Below are positions 1 through 6,226 of a stretch of DNA of 8,741 nucleotides, piece by piece. The stretch's first letter is position 1. Each line of letters opens with the position of its first letter. The notes under the pieces were generated by a model. It saw nothing but the letters and a program-made list of their open reading frames with translations. It searched no databases and was not told the DNA's origin. The stretch spans positions 1 through 8,741 of the forward strand of contig JAHEEY010000185.1 in NCBI GenBank assembly GCA_024640485.1, read 5' to 3'. The DNA comes from Chloroflexota bacterium (GTDB lineage: Bacteria > Chloroflexota > Anaerolineae > Promineifilales > Promineifilaceae). A program made the position numbers and the translations under genes.

Positions 1-901
1 GCAGAAGCAGTATCAGTGACAGAAGGAAGACGATGCCTCGGGCCAACCAGATCCAGTCCTGTTCGCCCCAGCCGGCATGTTTGGTTTCCGCAGCCAGCTG
101 CTGGAAGCGGGGCTGACTCAGGCCAAGGTCGGAGTTGATCACAAGGAAGGTCTGGTAGTCCGACATGTCGAAAGAAGCCCGGCAGGGAACGGGCTGACCG
201 CCGTATTCGGCGCTGCAGTACCAGCTCATTCCGTTCACTAGTTCCGCGTCCAGGGCCAGGATGCTTCCTTCGAAGGAGAGCTGACACCGCAGCTGCTGGC
301 TTTCATCGGATGGGGGTGTCAGGGTGCATGCTTCTGAGTCGGGGATGAATCGGATGTGCTGGTCTCCGCTGCCGATGAGGATGGAAGATGGCTGGGTCAG
401 AACAGGCTCCCATGATTGCCGGGGGAAGGCGTTTTGGCCGAGGAGCAGAGCGACGATGCTGATGATCGTCCCGATGCCGACGATGCCGGCCCAGAGGAAT
501 AGGGACATGGCCACAGAGGCGGCATTGGGGTTGAAGCGCAGCAGGCGAGCCAGGCTCTTGTTTTCCGGCTCGGTGTCGCTGGCTGACGGATAGCCGGAAG
601 AGGGGGTTCTGTCCCGGACAAGCATGTAGGCGCCGACAACCGCGGCGGCAATCAGGCTTACCAGAGCCAACAGCCCCAGGATGATGAGGAATTCAGACAG
701 GCCAATGCTGGGAAATGAGGCCGAGCGGTCTTCAGACACGGCCGACGGCTCCCAGACGGGTTCAGCAGGCTGATCCGGCTGGGCAGCTGTGTGTGTGGGT
801 GAGGTTTCCGTGAGCAGCTGCCCTTCGATCTTGAAGGTGCCGCAGGCGGCCAGGGTGCTAAGCGTGGCCAGGATGAACAGTATGAACAGTGTTTTCTTCA
901 T
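1..901 (-). CDS. Multi-pass membrane lipoprotein of unknown function (3' end outside window)
   Basis: The frame is open for 300 codons from ATG at 901 to the window edge, with AAAGGAGT (911-918) 9 nt upstream. Residues 1-20 are a lipoprotein signal peptide (Lys2-Lys3, hydrophobic core, lipobox LAAC with Cys20). A Pro/Thr/Gln-rich linker (21-67) leads to TM1 (about 68-95), a charged loop (96-127), TM2 (about 128-154), a soluble segment (155-283) with Cys192, Cys206, Cys229 and Cys240, and a third hydrophobic stretch from about 284 to the edge. Basic residues in 96-127 suggest that loop is cytoplasmic, placing 21-67 and 155-283 outside. I recognise no family. It follows a two-component pair on the same strand, so a signalling accessory or a regulated target is inferred. 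Residues 155-173 are encoded by one copy of a repeat that also occurs at 2752-2807. Confidence 0.8.
   Translation of the reverse strand, partial: MKKTLFILFILATLSTLAACGTFKIEGQLLTETSPTHTAAQPDQPAEPVWEPSAVSEDRSASFPSIGLSEFLIILGLLALVSLIAAAVVGAYMLVRDRTPSSGYPSASDTEPENKSLARLLRFNPNAASVAMSLFLWAGIVGIGTIISIVALLLGQNAFPRQSWEPVLTQPSSILIGSGDQHIRFIPDSEACTLTPPSDESQQLRCQLSFEGSILALDAELVNGMSWYCSAEYGGQPVPCRASFDMSDYQTFLVINSDLGLSQPRFQQLAAETKHAGWGEQDWIWLARGIVFLLSLILLL
383..438. repeat. Copy A of a diverged 56-nt direct repeat, inside the lipoprotein gene
   Basis: This segment aligns without gaps to 2752-2807 at 47 of 56 positions, including an exact 16-mer CATGATTGCCGGGGGA (411-426 against 2780-2795). Here it is part of the coding sequence (codons about 155-173, just after TM2). 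The other copy is intergenic. A 16-nt exact match is unlikely by chance in a window this size. The origin is unknown: it could be a dispersed genomic repeat or a relic of a partial duplication. Confidence 0.6.
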
Positions 902-948
902 GATTGGTTGACTCCTTTCATCAATGTTCTACTCAGGTTACACTGTTC
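875..948. promoter_or_regulatory. Cluster of GAACAGT(A/G)T motifs at the 5' end of the lipoprotein gene
   Basis: GAACAGTAT (875-883) and GAACAGTGT (884-892) lie in tandem with 9-bp spacing inside the signal-peptide codons. A third copy, in the opposite orientation (ACACTGTTC, 940-948), sits about 40 bp upstream of the start codon. The same 9-mer occurs upstream of the response regulator (2701-2709). OmpR/PhoB-type regulators usually bind short direct repeats with roughly 10-11 bp spacing, so these are inferred candidate half-sites. The tandem copies also encode a repeated Leu-Phe-Ile, so codon choice alone could explain that pair. Confidence 0.3.
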
Positions 949-990
949 GATGTTTCACGGTTCTATAGCCAGGTAATTAAGTGGAAACAG

Positions 991-1012
991 GATGTATCAA
1001 AGGTGATACATC
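991..1012. other. Perfect 9-bp inverted repeat overlapping the kinase stop codon
   Basis: GATGTATCA (991-999), AAGG spacer (1000-1003) and TGATACATC (1004-1012) form a perfect stem whose right arm overlaps the TGA of the kinase (1011-1013, read on the minus strand). It lies between the kinase and the lipoprotein gene. The stem is AT-rich and no strong U-tract follows on the minus strand. It may be an operator palindrome, a weak transcription stop or an mRNA stability element. Confidence 0.5.
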
Positions 1013-1940
1013 AATCTCTCGGCGCGGGCAGCTTTAAGCGGACGGTAACTACGGTGCCCTGGCCCTGGCGGCTGCGAAGACGGATGCTGCCTTTGTGGAG
1101 CTTAATGATGCGCCACGCCAGGGCCAAACCGAGGCCGCTGCCGGCGATGGCCTGTACGTTGCTCCCCCGGTAAAGCTCTTCAAAGACGCTCGGTTGGTCG
1201 GCGTCCGGGATTCCGATGCCGGTGTCAGCTACTTCGACGGCGGCCCATTGGCCGTCATCCGCGGCGCGCACGGCCACCTTGTCCCCAGGGGTGGAGTATT
1301 TCAGGGCGTTATCGAGGAGGTTGCGGAAGACGACAACCAGCATGTCGCGATCGCCGGAAATGTCGGCCAGGGGCCAGGGGGCTTGCTGGACAGCGAGGTC
1401 GATGGCCCGATCTGGATAGGCGGCACGGGCCAGCGCTACCGCATCGGCGAGGATTTCGGCCAGGGAGACAGGGGCCTGCTCGAGGCGGGGGGCTTCAAGT
1501 TCTGAGAGCCAGCGCATGTCCTCAACCAGCTTCTGCAGCCGTCCGGCCTGCTGCCCGATGCGGTCCAGGGAGGCTTGCTGCTGGCTGCTGATCTCAGGGG
1601 TGTGGCGCATGTTGGCGATACCCAACTTGATAATGGTCAGCGGGTTTTTGAGCTCGTGATCGAGCCGTCGGAAGAAGCGGCGGCGGGTCTCTTCCTGCAT
1701 GTTCCGCTCAGCCTGGAAGGTGTCTTCGGCGCGGCCCTCGGCCCACCAGAAGGTGAGCAGGATGAAAGCAATGAGGGCGCTGCCGGCGAGCCCGGCGCGG
1801 GAAAACAGGCCGGCGGCATCGATCTGGTAGGTGCCGGACCAAACGAAATCGGCTATGGCACCGCGCTGGAAAAGATAGGCAATGGCGAAGGATAGCAGGG
1901 CCGGTATCAGGGCCAGCGAGAGGATGAGGGCTCTACGCAT
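1011..1940 (-). CDS. Two-component sensor histidine kinase with a minimal sensor region
   Basis: Membrane histidine kinase expected to autophosphorylate and pass phosphate to the adjacent OmpR-type regulator. In 309-residue numbering: TM1 about 3-25, a loop of only about 22 residues, TM2 about 48-66, a helical linker, then the H-box LDHELKNPLT with His95, N-box RNLLDNALKYS (Asn207, Asn211), G1 VADTGIGIP (Asp239), F-box FEELYRG, and G2 GSGLGLALA near 267. I see no clear HAMP or PAS domain. ATG at 1940 is preferred because GAGG lies 9 nt upstream and it gives an 8-nt overlap with the regulator stop. An ATG at 1955 adds five residues but lacks a ribosome binding site. The short loop resembles intramembrane-sensing kinases, suggesting that it senses membrane events or works with a partner protein. 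The signal is unknown. Confidence 0.93.
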   Translation of the reverse strand: MRRALILSLALIPALLSFAIAYLFQRGAIADFVWSGTYQIDAAGLFSRAGLAGSALIAFILLTFWWAEGRAEDTFQAERNMQEETRRRFFRRLDHELKNPLTIIKLGIANMRHTPEISSQQQASLDRIGQQAGRLQKLVEDMRWLSELEAPRLEQAPVSLAEILADAVALARAAYPDRAIDLAVQQAPWPLADISGDRDMLVVVFRNLLDNALKYSTPGDKVAVRAADDGQWAAVEVADTGIGIPDADQPSVFEELYRGSNVQAIAGSGLGLALAWRIIKLHKGSIRLRSRQGQGTVVTVRLKLPAPRD

Positions 1941-2640
1941 GTCCAACGACCTCATGGATGAAGCGGTAGCCGGTGCCGACGATGGTCTCTATGCAGCCTG
2001 GCTGATAGGCGCTGAGGGCTTTGCGGATTTCGGAGATGCGGATGTCGACGGCCCGAGTTTCGACGGCGTGCTCCCAGCCCCAGACTTCATCGAGCAGGCG
2101 CTGGCGGGTAACGATTTCACCAGGGTTGAGCATCAGGTGCTCGAGGACAGCGAAGGCGCGGGCGGTAAGAGAGAAGGCGTCATCGTCAAGTTTCGCCTGG
2201 CGGGTCTGGCGATCGATGCTGAGCTGGCCGCTGCGCAGGCGGCGGAAGCTGGAGAGCGGGGCGTCACCGCGGCGGGTGCGGCGCAGGACGGCTTCGATGC
2301 GGGCGATGAGCTCGATGGGGTCGAACGGTTTGTTCAGGTAGTCGTCGGCACCTTCCTGGAGGCTCATGGCCCGCTCGGCGGGCGTACCGACCTGAGTGAG
2401 GAGGATGACGGGGGTCCAGTTGCCGGCCTTGCGCAGGCGGCGGAGGAGCTCGCGGCCGTCCATATGGGGCATGAGGACATCGAGGATGATCAGATCGGGC
2501 GTGAGATGCTGCAGGGAGTCGAGGGCGCGCCGGCCGTCGGGGGCGGTGGCAACGGCAAAACCGGATCTCTCAAGAAGCGGCTTGAGCTCCGCCAGGAGAT
2601 CGGCTTCGTCGTCGACTACCAATAGTGTGGGCTTGCTCAT
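1933..2640 (-). CDS. OmpR/PhoB-family response regulator
   Basis: DNA-binding response regulator of 235 residues, a normal length for the family. The receiver domain (about 1-120) has the acidic pair Asp10/Asp11, phosphoacceptor Asp54 in LIILDVLMP, Thr82 and Lys104 in NKP. A winged-helix output domain covers about 133-230, with the typical recognition-helix segment around VDIRISEIRKAL and the wing motif VGTGYRF. The start at 2640 has a strong AGGAGGG (2646-2652) 5 nt upstream. The frame stays open to about 2739, but that extension lacks receiver homology. The gene overlaps the kinase start, so the two are probably translationally coupled. Phosphorylation by the kinase and transcriptional control of nearby genes are inferred from family and context. 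Confidence 0.95.
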   Translation of the reverse strand: MSKPTLLVVDDEADLLAELKPLLERSGFAVATAPDGRRALDSLQHLTPDLIILDVLMPHMDGRELLRRLRKAGNWTPVILLTQVGTPAERAMSLQEGADDYLNKPFDPIELIARIEAVLRRTRRGDAPLSSFRRLRSGQLSIDRQTRQAKLDDDAFSLTARAFAVLEHLMLNPGEIVTRQRLLDEVWGWEHAVETRAVDIRISEIRKALSAYQPGCIETIVGTGYRFIHEVVGHA

Positions 2641-2700
2641 GGTGTCCCTCCTGCCAGCTTCTGGAATTGGACTATCTGGGTGAAGGCGCGTTGTTTGCCT

Positions 2701-2728
2701 GAACAGTATCTTATATCTAAACAGTGAA
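2701..2728 (-). promoter_or_regulatory. Candidate promoter and operator of the two-component operon
   Basis: Read on the minus strand, two ACTGTT elements (complements of AACAGT at 2702-2707 and 2720-2725) start 18 bp apart and flank a TATAAG box (complement of 2710-2715). GAACAGTAT at 2701-2709 repeats exactly the motif found in the lipoprotein gene at 875-883. The site is about 60-90 bp upstream of the regulator ATG, a sensible place for autoregulation. No good -35 hexamer is visible, which would fit an activator-dependent promoter, but this is inference. Confidence 0.35.
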
Positions 2729-2751
2729 GAAGTCAGCATGATGCCGGCAGC

Positions 2752-2807
2752 GGAAGACGGCTGGGCTAGAGCAGGCTTGCATGATTGCCGGGGGACGGCG
2801 ATTGGGC
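2752..2807. repeat. Copy B of the diverged 56-nt direct repeat (intergenic)
   Basis: This matches 383-438 at 47 of 56 positions in the same orientation. It lies in the 236-bp gap between the regulator start (2640) and the MOSC stop (2877). Read on the minus strand in the lipoprotein's frame, it gives a peptide (VPRQSCKPALAQPSS) resembling the lipoprotein segment (FPRQSWEPVLTQPSS), without a stop inside the repeat. It could be a fragment of a duplicated gene or a dispersed repeat. Apart from this repeat and the upstream regulator region, I see nothing else in this gap. Confidence 0.6.
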
Positions 2808-2876
2808 GGGAGGGGGAATGCGCATTTTCGAGGGGGGTGAACGGCTTTGGCTCTGCCGCTTGGGAGATCGGCGCGT

Positions 2877-3422
2877 TTATTCGATGTAGGTCAGGCGCTG
2901 GTGTGGTTCTGGGGGGAGATCGATGGTGATGGTATCGCCTGGCCGAACCTCGCCGCCGGCCAAGACAATCCCCATTACGCCTGCTTTGCGGATAAGGTTG
3001 CCATCTTCATCTTGATCCAACACAGCTTTCAGCACCCCTTTCTGGAAATCATCTATCTGGTGGCAGGGGTTGCGCAGTCCGGTCAGCTCAACTACCGCCT
3101 CGCCGCCCAATCTCAGCTTCGCGCCGGCCGGCAGACCCAGCAGATCGATTCCCCGCGTGGTGATATTTTCGCCTAGCTGGCCAGGGGCTACGGAAAACCC
3201 CTGCTGGTTCAAAGCGTCAAGCAGCTCAGCGTGAATCAGATGCACCTGGCGCAGATTTGGACGGGCGGGATCCTTTTTGAGAAGGTAGAGGTGTTTAATC
3301 GTTTTTCCCGCATGGGCGTCCCCCTCAATACCTATACCTCTAACCAGTTTTACTGACGGCTGGTTTGGCTTGCTAAAGCTATGCTGCCCACTGCTGCTCA
3401 CGGCTATGACGGACCGATGCAT
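2877..3422 (-). CDS. MOSC-domain protein
   Basis: A 181-residue protein made almost entirely of a MOSC (molybdenum cofactor sulfurase C-terminal) domain. Hallmarks are GIEGDAHAG (about 31-39), GQLGENITTRGIDL (about 81-94), a basic/glycine segment around LRLGGEAVVELTG, and Cys120 in LRNPCHQ, the conserved Cys of the family. MOSC domains act in molybdenum cofactor or sulfur-carrier chemistry. Small stand-alone members like this are mostly uncharacterised, and some are linked to handling of N-hydroxylated compounds. The start at 3422 is chosen because GGAGG (3429-3433) lies 6 nt upstream; the frame runs on to 3473 without support. No molybdenum gene is adjacent, and the neighbour AlkD gene is divergent with a 263-bp shared upstream region. 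Confidence 0.92.
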   Translation of the reverse strand: MHRSVIAVSSSGQHSFSKPNQPSVKLVRGIGIEGDAHAGKTIKHLYLLKKDPARPNLRQVHLIHAELLDALNQQGFSVAPGQLGENITTRGIDLLGLPAGAKLRLGGEAVVELTGLRNPCHQIDDFQKGVLKAVLDQDEDGNLIRKAGVMGIVLAGGEVRPGDTITIDLPPEPHQRLTYIE

Positions 3423-3635
3423 ATACCACCTCCGATGCGCCAACAGATTACCGGTCAGCCGCCAGAAAAGCAAGTATTGATTCCCGCAAACGGCTCATAT
3501 CGGTGAGGTGCTGATCTGCGCTCAGCTTTGGGGCGGTTCTTGTTGTTGTTCCGGCTGAGCTACGCGTATTGCAGGTAGCATACCCAATATAAGAGATTGT
3601 CCAGAATTCCCTGCCAGATAACGCTAATTTGGGTA

Positions 3636-3662
3636 ATATCAAGTAAGCGTTCTTATTGATAT
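3636..3662. promoter_or_regulatory. Imperfect palindrome upstream of the AlkD-like gene
   Basis: ATATCAAGTAAG (3636-3647) pairs with CTTATTGATAT (3652-3662) across a CGTT loop, giving an 11-bp stem with one bulged G. It ends 23 nt before the AlkD-like ATG and lies in the intergenic region shared with the divergent MOSC gene. The AT-rich arms and position suit a repressor or activator operator. It could also be a 5'-UTR hairpin. No clear promoter hexamers can be assigned around it. Confidence 0.4.
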
Positions 3663-3685
3663 GAATTTTCCCTCCCGGAGAGTAA

Positions 3686-4360
3686 ATGACAGACAAAACA
3701 GTTGAAGAAATTCTCGGCCAGCTTGAAGCGCTGGGCAACGAGACGGTGCGTGCCCGAAACAAAAAGAATGGCGCCGGCGATAATCAGTTCGGCGTGAAGC
3801 TCGGTGACATTCGGAAGCTGGCTAAAGCGATTAAAACCAATCATGAGTTAGCCCTGGCCCTTTGGGAGACAGAGAATGTCGAGGCACGGCTCCTGGCAAT
3901 GCTTCTGATCAAACCAGGAAACTTATCAGTCGAAGAGATGGATCGGATGGTGCGTTCGGCCACCTTTGCCCAAGTTGCGGATTGGTTCAACGCCTATGTG
4001 GTTAAAAAGCACCCTGAGAAGGAAACGCTGCGTCAGGCGTGGATGACGGCTGCCGATCCCTGGGCCGCTCGTGCCGGGTGGGGGCTCTCCTCGGAGCGAA
4101 TCGGCAGCAGCCCGGAGGGGCTAGACCTTCCAGCGCTTCTGAATCGCATCCAGTCGGACATGAAAGGGGCTGCTCCGGAAGTGCAGTGGACTATGAATTT
4201 CTGCCTTGCGGGAATCGGCATTCACTTCCCTGAGCATCGCGAACGAGCAGTGGCCATCGGCGAAGATCTGGGAATCTATCGGGATTATCCTGTTTCCAAG
4301 GGGTGTACCTCACCCTTCGCCCCAATCTGGATCAATGAGATGGTCAGCCGGCAAGGTTGA
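3686..4360 (+). CDS. DNA alkylation repair protein, AlkD-like HEAT-repeat glycosylase
   Basis: A 224-residue protein of the AlkD-type DNA alkylation repair family, which removes N3- and N7-alkylated purines using an all-helical HEAT-like fold. Family features visible are the N-terminal helix followed by NQFGVKLGDIRKLAK (about 33-47), the helix RLLAMLLIKP (68-77), a segment around ADWFNAYVVKKHP with Asp99/Trp100, the Trp/Arg-rich helix AWMTAADPWAARAGW (118-132), and the C-terminal motif KGCTSPFAPIW (205-215). Asp99 is the likeliest counterpart of the catalytic Asp, but the flanking motif differs from Bacillus AlkD, so activity is not certain. The start is supported by GGAG (3677-3680) 5 nt before the ATG. 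It is transcribed alone, convergent with the downstream hydrolase. The 104 bp between them shows no convincing terminator. Confidence 0.9.
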   Translation: MTDKTVEEILGQLEALGNETVRARNKKNGAGDNQFGVKLGDIRKLAKAIKTNHELALALWETENVEARLLAMLLIKPGNLSVEEMDRMVRSATFAQVADWFNAYVVKKHPEKETLRQAWMTAADPWAARAGWGLSSERIGSSPEGLDLPALLNRIQSDMKGAAPEVQWTMNFCLAGIGIHFPEHRERAVAIGEDLGIYRDYPVSKGCTSPFAPIWINEMVSRQG

Positions 4361-4464
4361 GCGATGCCGCTTGCCCGCCACGGCATGCCGGCATGGTGCC
4401 CAACAGACGGCTGCGGCGGCTCCTTTCAATCCGCTTAATGAAACAGCCCCCTTGTCCGTCACGA

Positions 4465-5385
4465 TCATACCTTGCCGCTGACAGGCACCTCCTGAAAGAA
4501 CCGCTCGATCAGCGCCAGGCTCTGCTCAGTCCTGAACAAGCCGCCGGTCATATGATCCATGCCCTGGAGGGTAAGGGTCTCCGCCTGCTGGTAGAATGCC
4601 TTCAGCCTCGCCCGTTCTTCCTGGTTGATCACCTGGTCCTGGTCTGACTCGATGATCAGGACGCGCCCGCCCCAATCATCCAGGTCATGGGGCTCAAAGT
4701 GGTAGTTTCCGAAATAGTCGGTGAGGATGGTCGCTCTGGAAACCAGATACGGCTTGGTCACCAGGTCGGAGTGGTACATCTCCTGGAAATACGCCTGCCA
4801 GAAGAGCCGCTCCGCGGGGAGGGTGTTGGGGATTTCGGCGCTGAGCTGTTTCTTCAGCCATTTCAGGCTCAAAGCCACCGACAGCCAGCGAGGCATCAAC
4901 CCGAATATTCTTGCCCGCCGTTGGAAGAGCCGGGCATAGGGCGGGCTGGGCAGCATCGAGAGGAACAGGACCAGCGAGAGCACCCGTTCCGGGCATCGCC
5001 GGATGAGGCACTGCCCCAGCATGCCCCCATTGGAGACGCCGAAGAGATGGACGGCGGCGATCTCTTCCCGGTCTAAAATCGCCACAATGGCGTCCAGCGC
5101 CTCGGCCACACGAACCACCCCTGCCGGGATGGTGGGTGCCACCACCCGGAAGCGTTCTTCCAGCACCTGAATATAGCGAAACAGGGACTCCGCCGGCCCG
5201 CCGCCGCCGTGGAGCACCAGGATAACCTCATCCCCGGTGCCGCCGATCAGGTAGGACCATCGGACACCGGCTGACTGCAGCTCTCTTGGGGTATGGTTAA
5301 GACGAAACTGGGTCAGCTGACTCTTGTAAGGTTCTGTCGCGCTGGGATACAGCGCGTCAAAGCGCATGTTCATGGCATCCCCCAT
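4465..5385 (-). CDS. Alpha/beta-fold serine hydrolase
   Basis: A 306-residue alpha/beta hydrolase of unknown substrate. The oxyanion-hole motif HGGGG (59-63) follows the first core strand, the nucleophile elbow GVSNGG carries Ser118, the acid is Asp248 or Asp250 in IIESDQDQVI, and the catalytic His is His278 in GMDHMT. A helical cap with basic and hydrophobic residues lies between about 145 and 215. There is no signal peptide, so it is probably cytoplasmic. Possible starts are ATG at 5385, 5373 and 5367. The first overlaps a TATAAT box (5384-5389), so a true promoter there would make 5373 or 5367 the real start. GGGGGAT before 5373 is a weak ribosome-binding candidate. Esterase, lipase or C-C hydrolase roles are all possible. 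Confidence 0.9.
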   Translation of the reverse strand: MGDAMNMRFDALYPSATEPYKSQLTQFRLNHTPRELQSAGVRWSYLIGGTGDEVILVLHGGGGPAESLFRYIQVLEERFRVVAPTIPAGVVRVAEALDAIVAILDREEIAAVHLFGVSNGGMLGQCLIRRCPERVLSLVLFLSMLPSPPYARLFQRRARIFGLMPRWLSVALSLKWLKKQLSAEIPNTLPAERLFWQAYFQEMYHSDLVTKPYLVSRATILTDYFGNYHFEPHDLDDWGGRVLIIESDQDQVINQEERARLKAFYQQAETLTLQGMDHMTGGLFRTEQSLALIERFFQEVPVSGKV

Positions 5386-5389
5386 TATA
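5384..5389 (-). promoter_or_regulatory. Candidate -10 box (TATAAT) at the hydrolase 5' end
   Basis: A perfect TATAAT is read on the minus strand and overlaps the first in-frame ATG of the hydrolase. Transcription would begin near 5377, only a few bases before ATG 5373, implying a leaderless or nearly leaderless mRNA. The best -35 at a suitable distance (TCTGTC) is poor, so the match may be accidental. Confidence 0.3.
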
Positions 5390-6226
5390 TCCCGCGGCGG
5401 TATCCAGACAGAGCCTGGACAGCCACGTTCTTGATCACAGCATACCTTATCTACTAACTTCCCTCAGACCAACCCCTGCTGGTGACATTGACGCCGCCCG
5501 GCGCCGTACAACAGATTGTCTGAAGCAGTTACCGTATCCCGGGATATGTTGAAGTCAGCTTGTTTTGGGCCGGAATCTGAGGGTTCGATAATTACAGTAT
5601 AGTTGAGTGATGGAGAGAAATCAATCGGGTGAAATCCTTCGCTGCGGAGCGCCGCAGGCTGCTGTTTTCCCCTATTGAAGCAGGGACAATGACCCATGCC
5701 TTTCAGCTGTTTTTTCAGGGGAATCCGGGCGGTTTTATGTGGAAGCTGTCTTCGGTTTCGCGCGATAGGGGGAGGGGGAAAACGTTCCATGGTGTCTTCC
5801 AATGTATGGTTTGCCGCCGATGCCGCCAGCCTCCTGTCGATTTCAGGATAGACTGCGCATATGTCGGCAAATCATCAGACCATGGGCGCGGCAGGCTGAA
5901 CAGCCGGCAGCGTATGGGCTATCCAGCGGATCGATGATGGGAGCGTTTTTGCGGCGGCCTGAGAAGGCAGAAGTGCAGTAGGTGGGTTTCCGGGTGGGGA
6001 TCGCCCCAAAACATCGCTTGCTCTGTGAAACTCAAACGGCATGAACCGAAAGCGACTTACTTATTCGCCCGAGGCTGATCTTGCCCTTCACCGGTGCCGG
6101 GGGCAGACTGGCCAGGTTTCTTCCCGGCAGTTTGCTCTCTGTTCCGCCTTATCCTGGGCGACACCTACGGCTATCGCCGCTGTGCCCAGCAGGACGGCAG
6201 GACGAAGTCAATACACGATTGCTGAA
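5390..6226. other. Long stretch without a convincing gene
   Basis: About 840 bp between two minus-strand genes. A plus frame from GTG 5629 to 5937 (102 codons) has plausible composition, but its only ribosome-binding candidate (GGAGAG, 5612-5617) is poorly spaced and I recognise no family. A minus frame at 5464-5790 and short frames around 5875-6220 are rich in Pro, Arg and Ser and look like shadow or decayed sequence. A small hairpin, CTGCGG-AGCG-CCGCAG, lies at 5642-5657. The region may contain gene remnants, but I cannot assign any. Confidence 0.5.

Noticed and set aside
1882..2625. A 247-codon plus-strand open frame opposite the response regulator
   Set aside because: It is an antisense shadow of a GC-rich gene: very rich in Gly, Ala, Asp and Glu, with no domain and no ribosome binding site, while the minus strand has full regulator homology.
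2641..2739. N-terminal extension of the response regulator frame
   Set aside because: The receiver domain begins directly after the Met at 2640, which has a strong AGGAGGG. The extension has no homology and crosses the candidate promoter.
3423..3473. Upstream extension of the MOSC frame
   Set aside because: The start at 3422 has an ideal GGAGG spacing, and the extension contains that site itself.
4384..4395. 12-bp perfect palindrome CATGCCGGCATG between the convergent AlkD and hydrolase genes
   Set aside because: It has no loop and no U-tract, so it is not a terminator. It is short and GC-rich enough to occur by chance.
5464..5802. 112-codon minus frame
   Set aside because: It starts with TTG or a weakly preceded ATG, is rich in Pro, Arg and Gln, and has no recognisable domain. 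It overlaps an equally weak plus frame.
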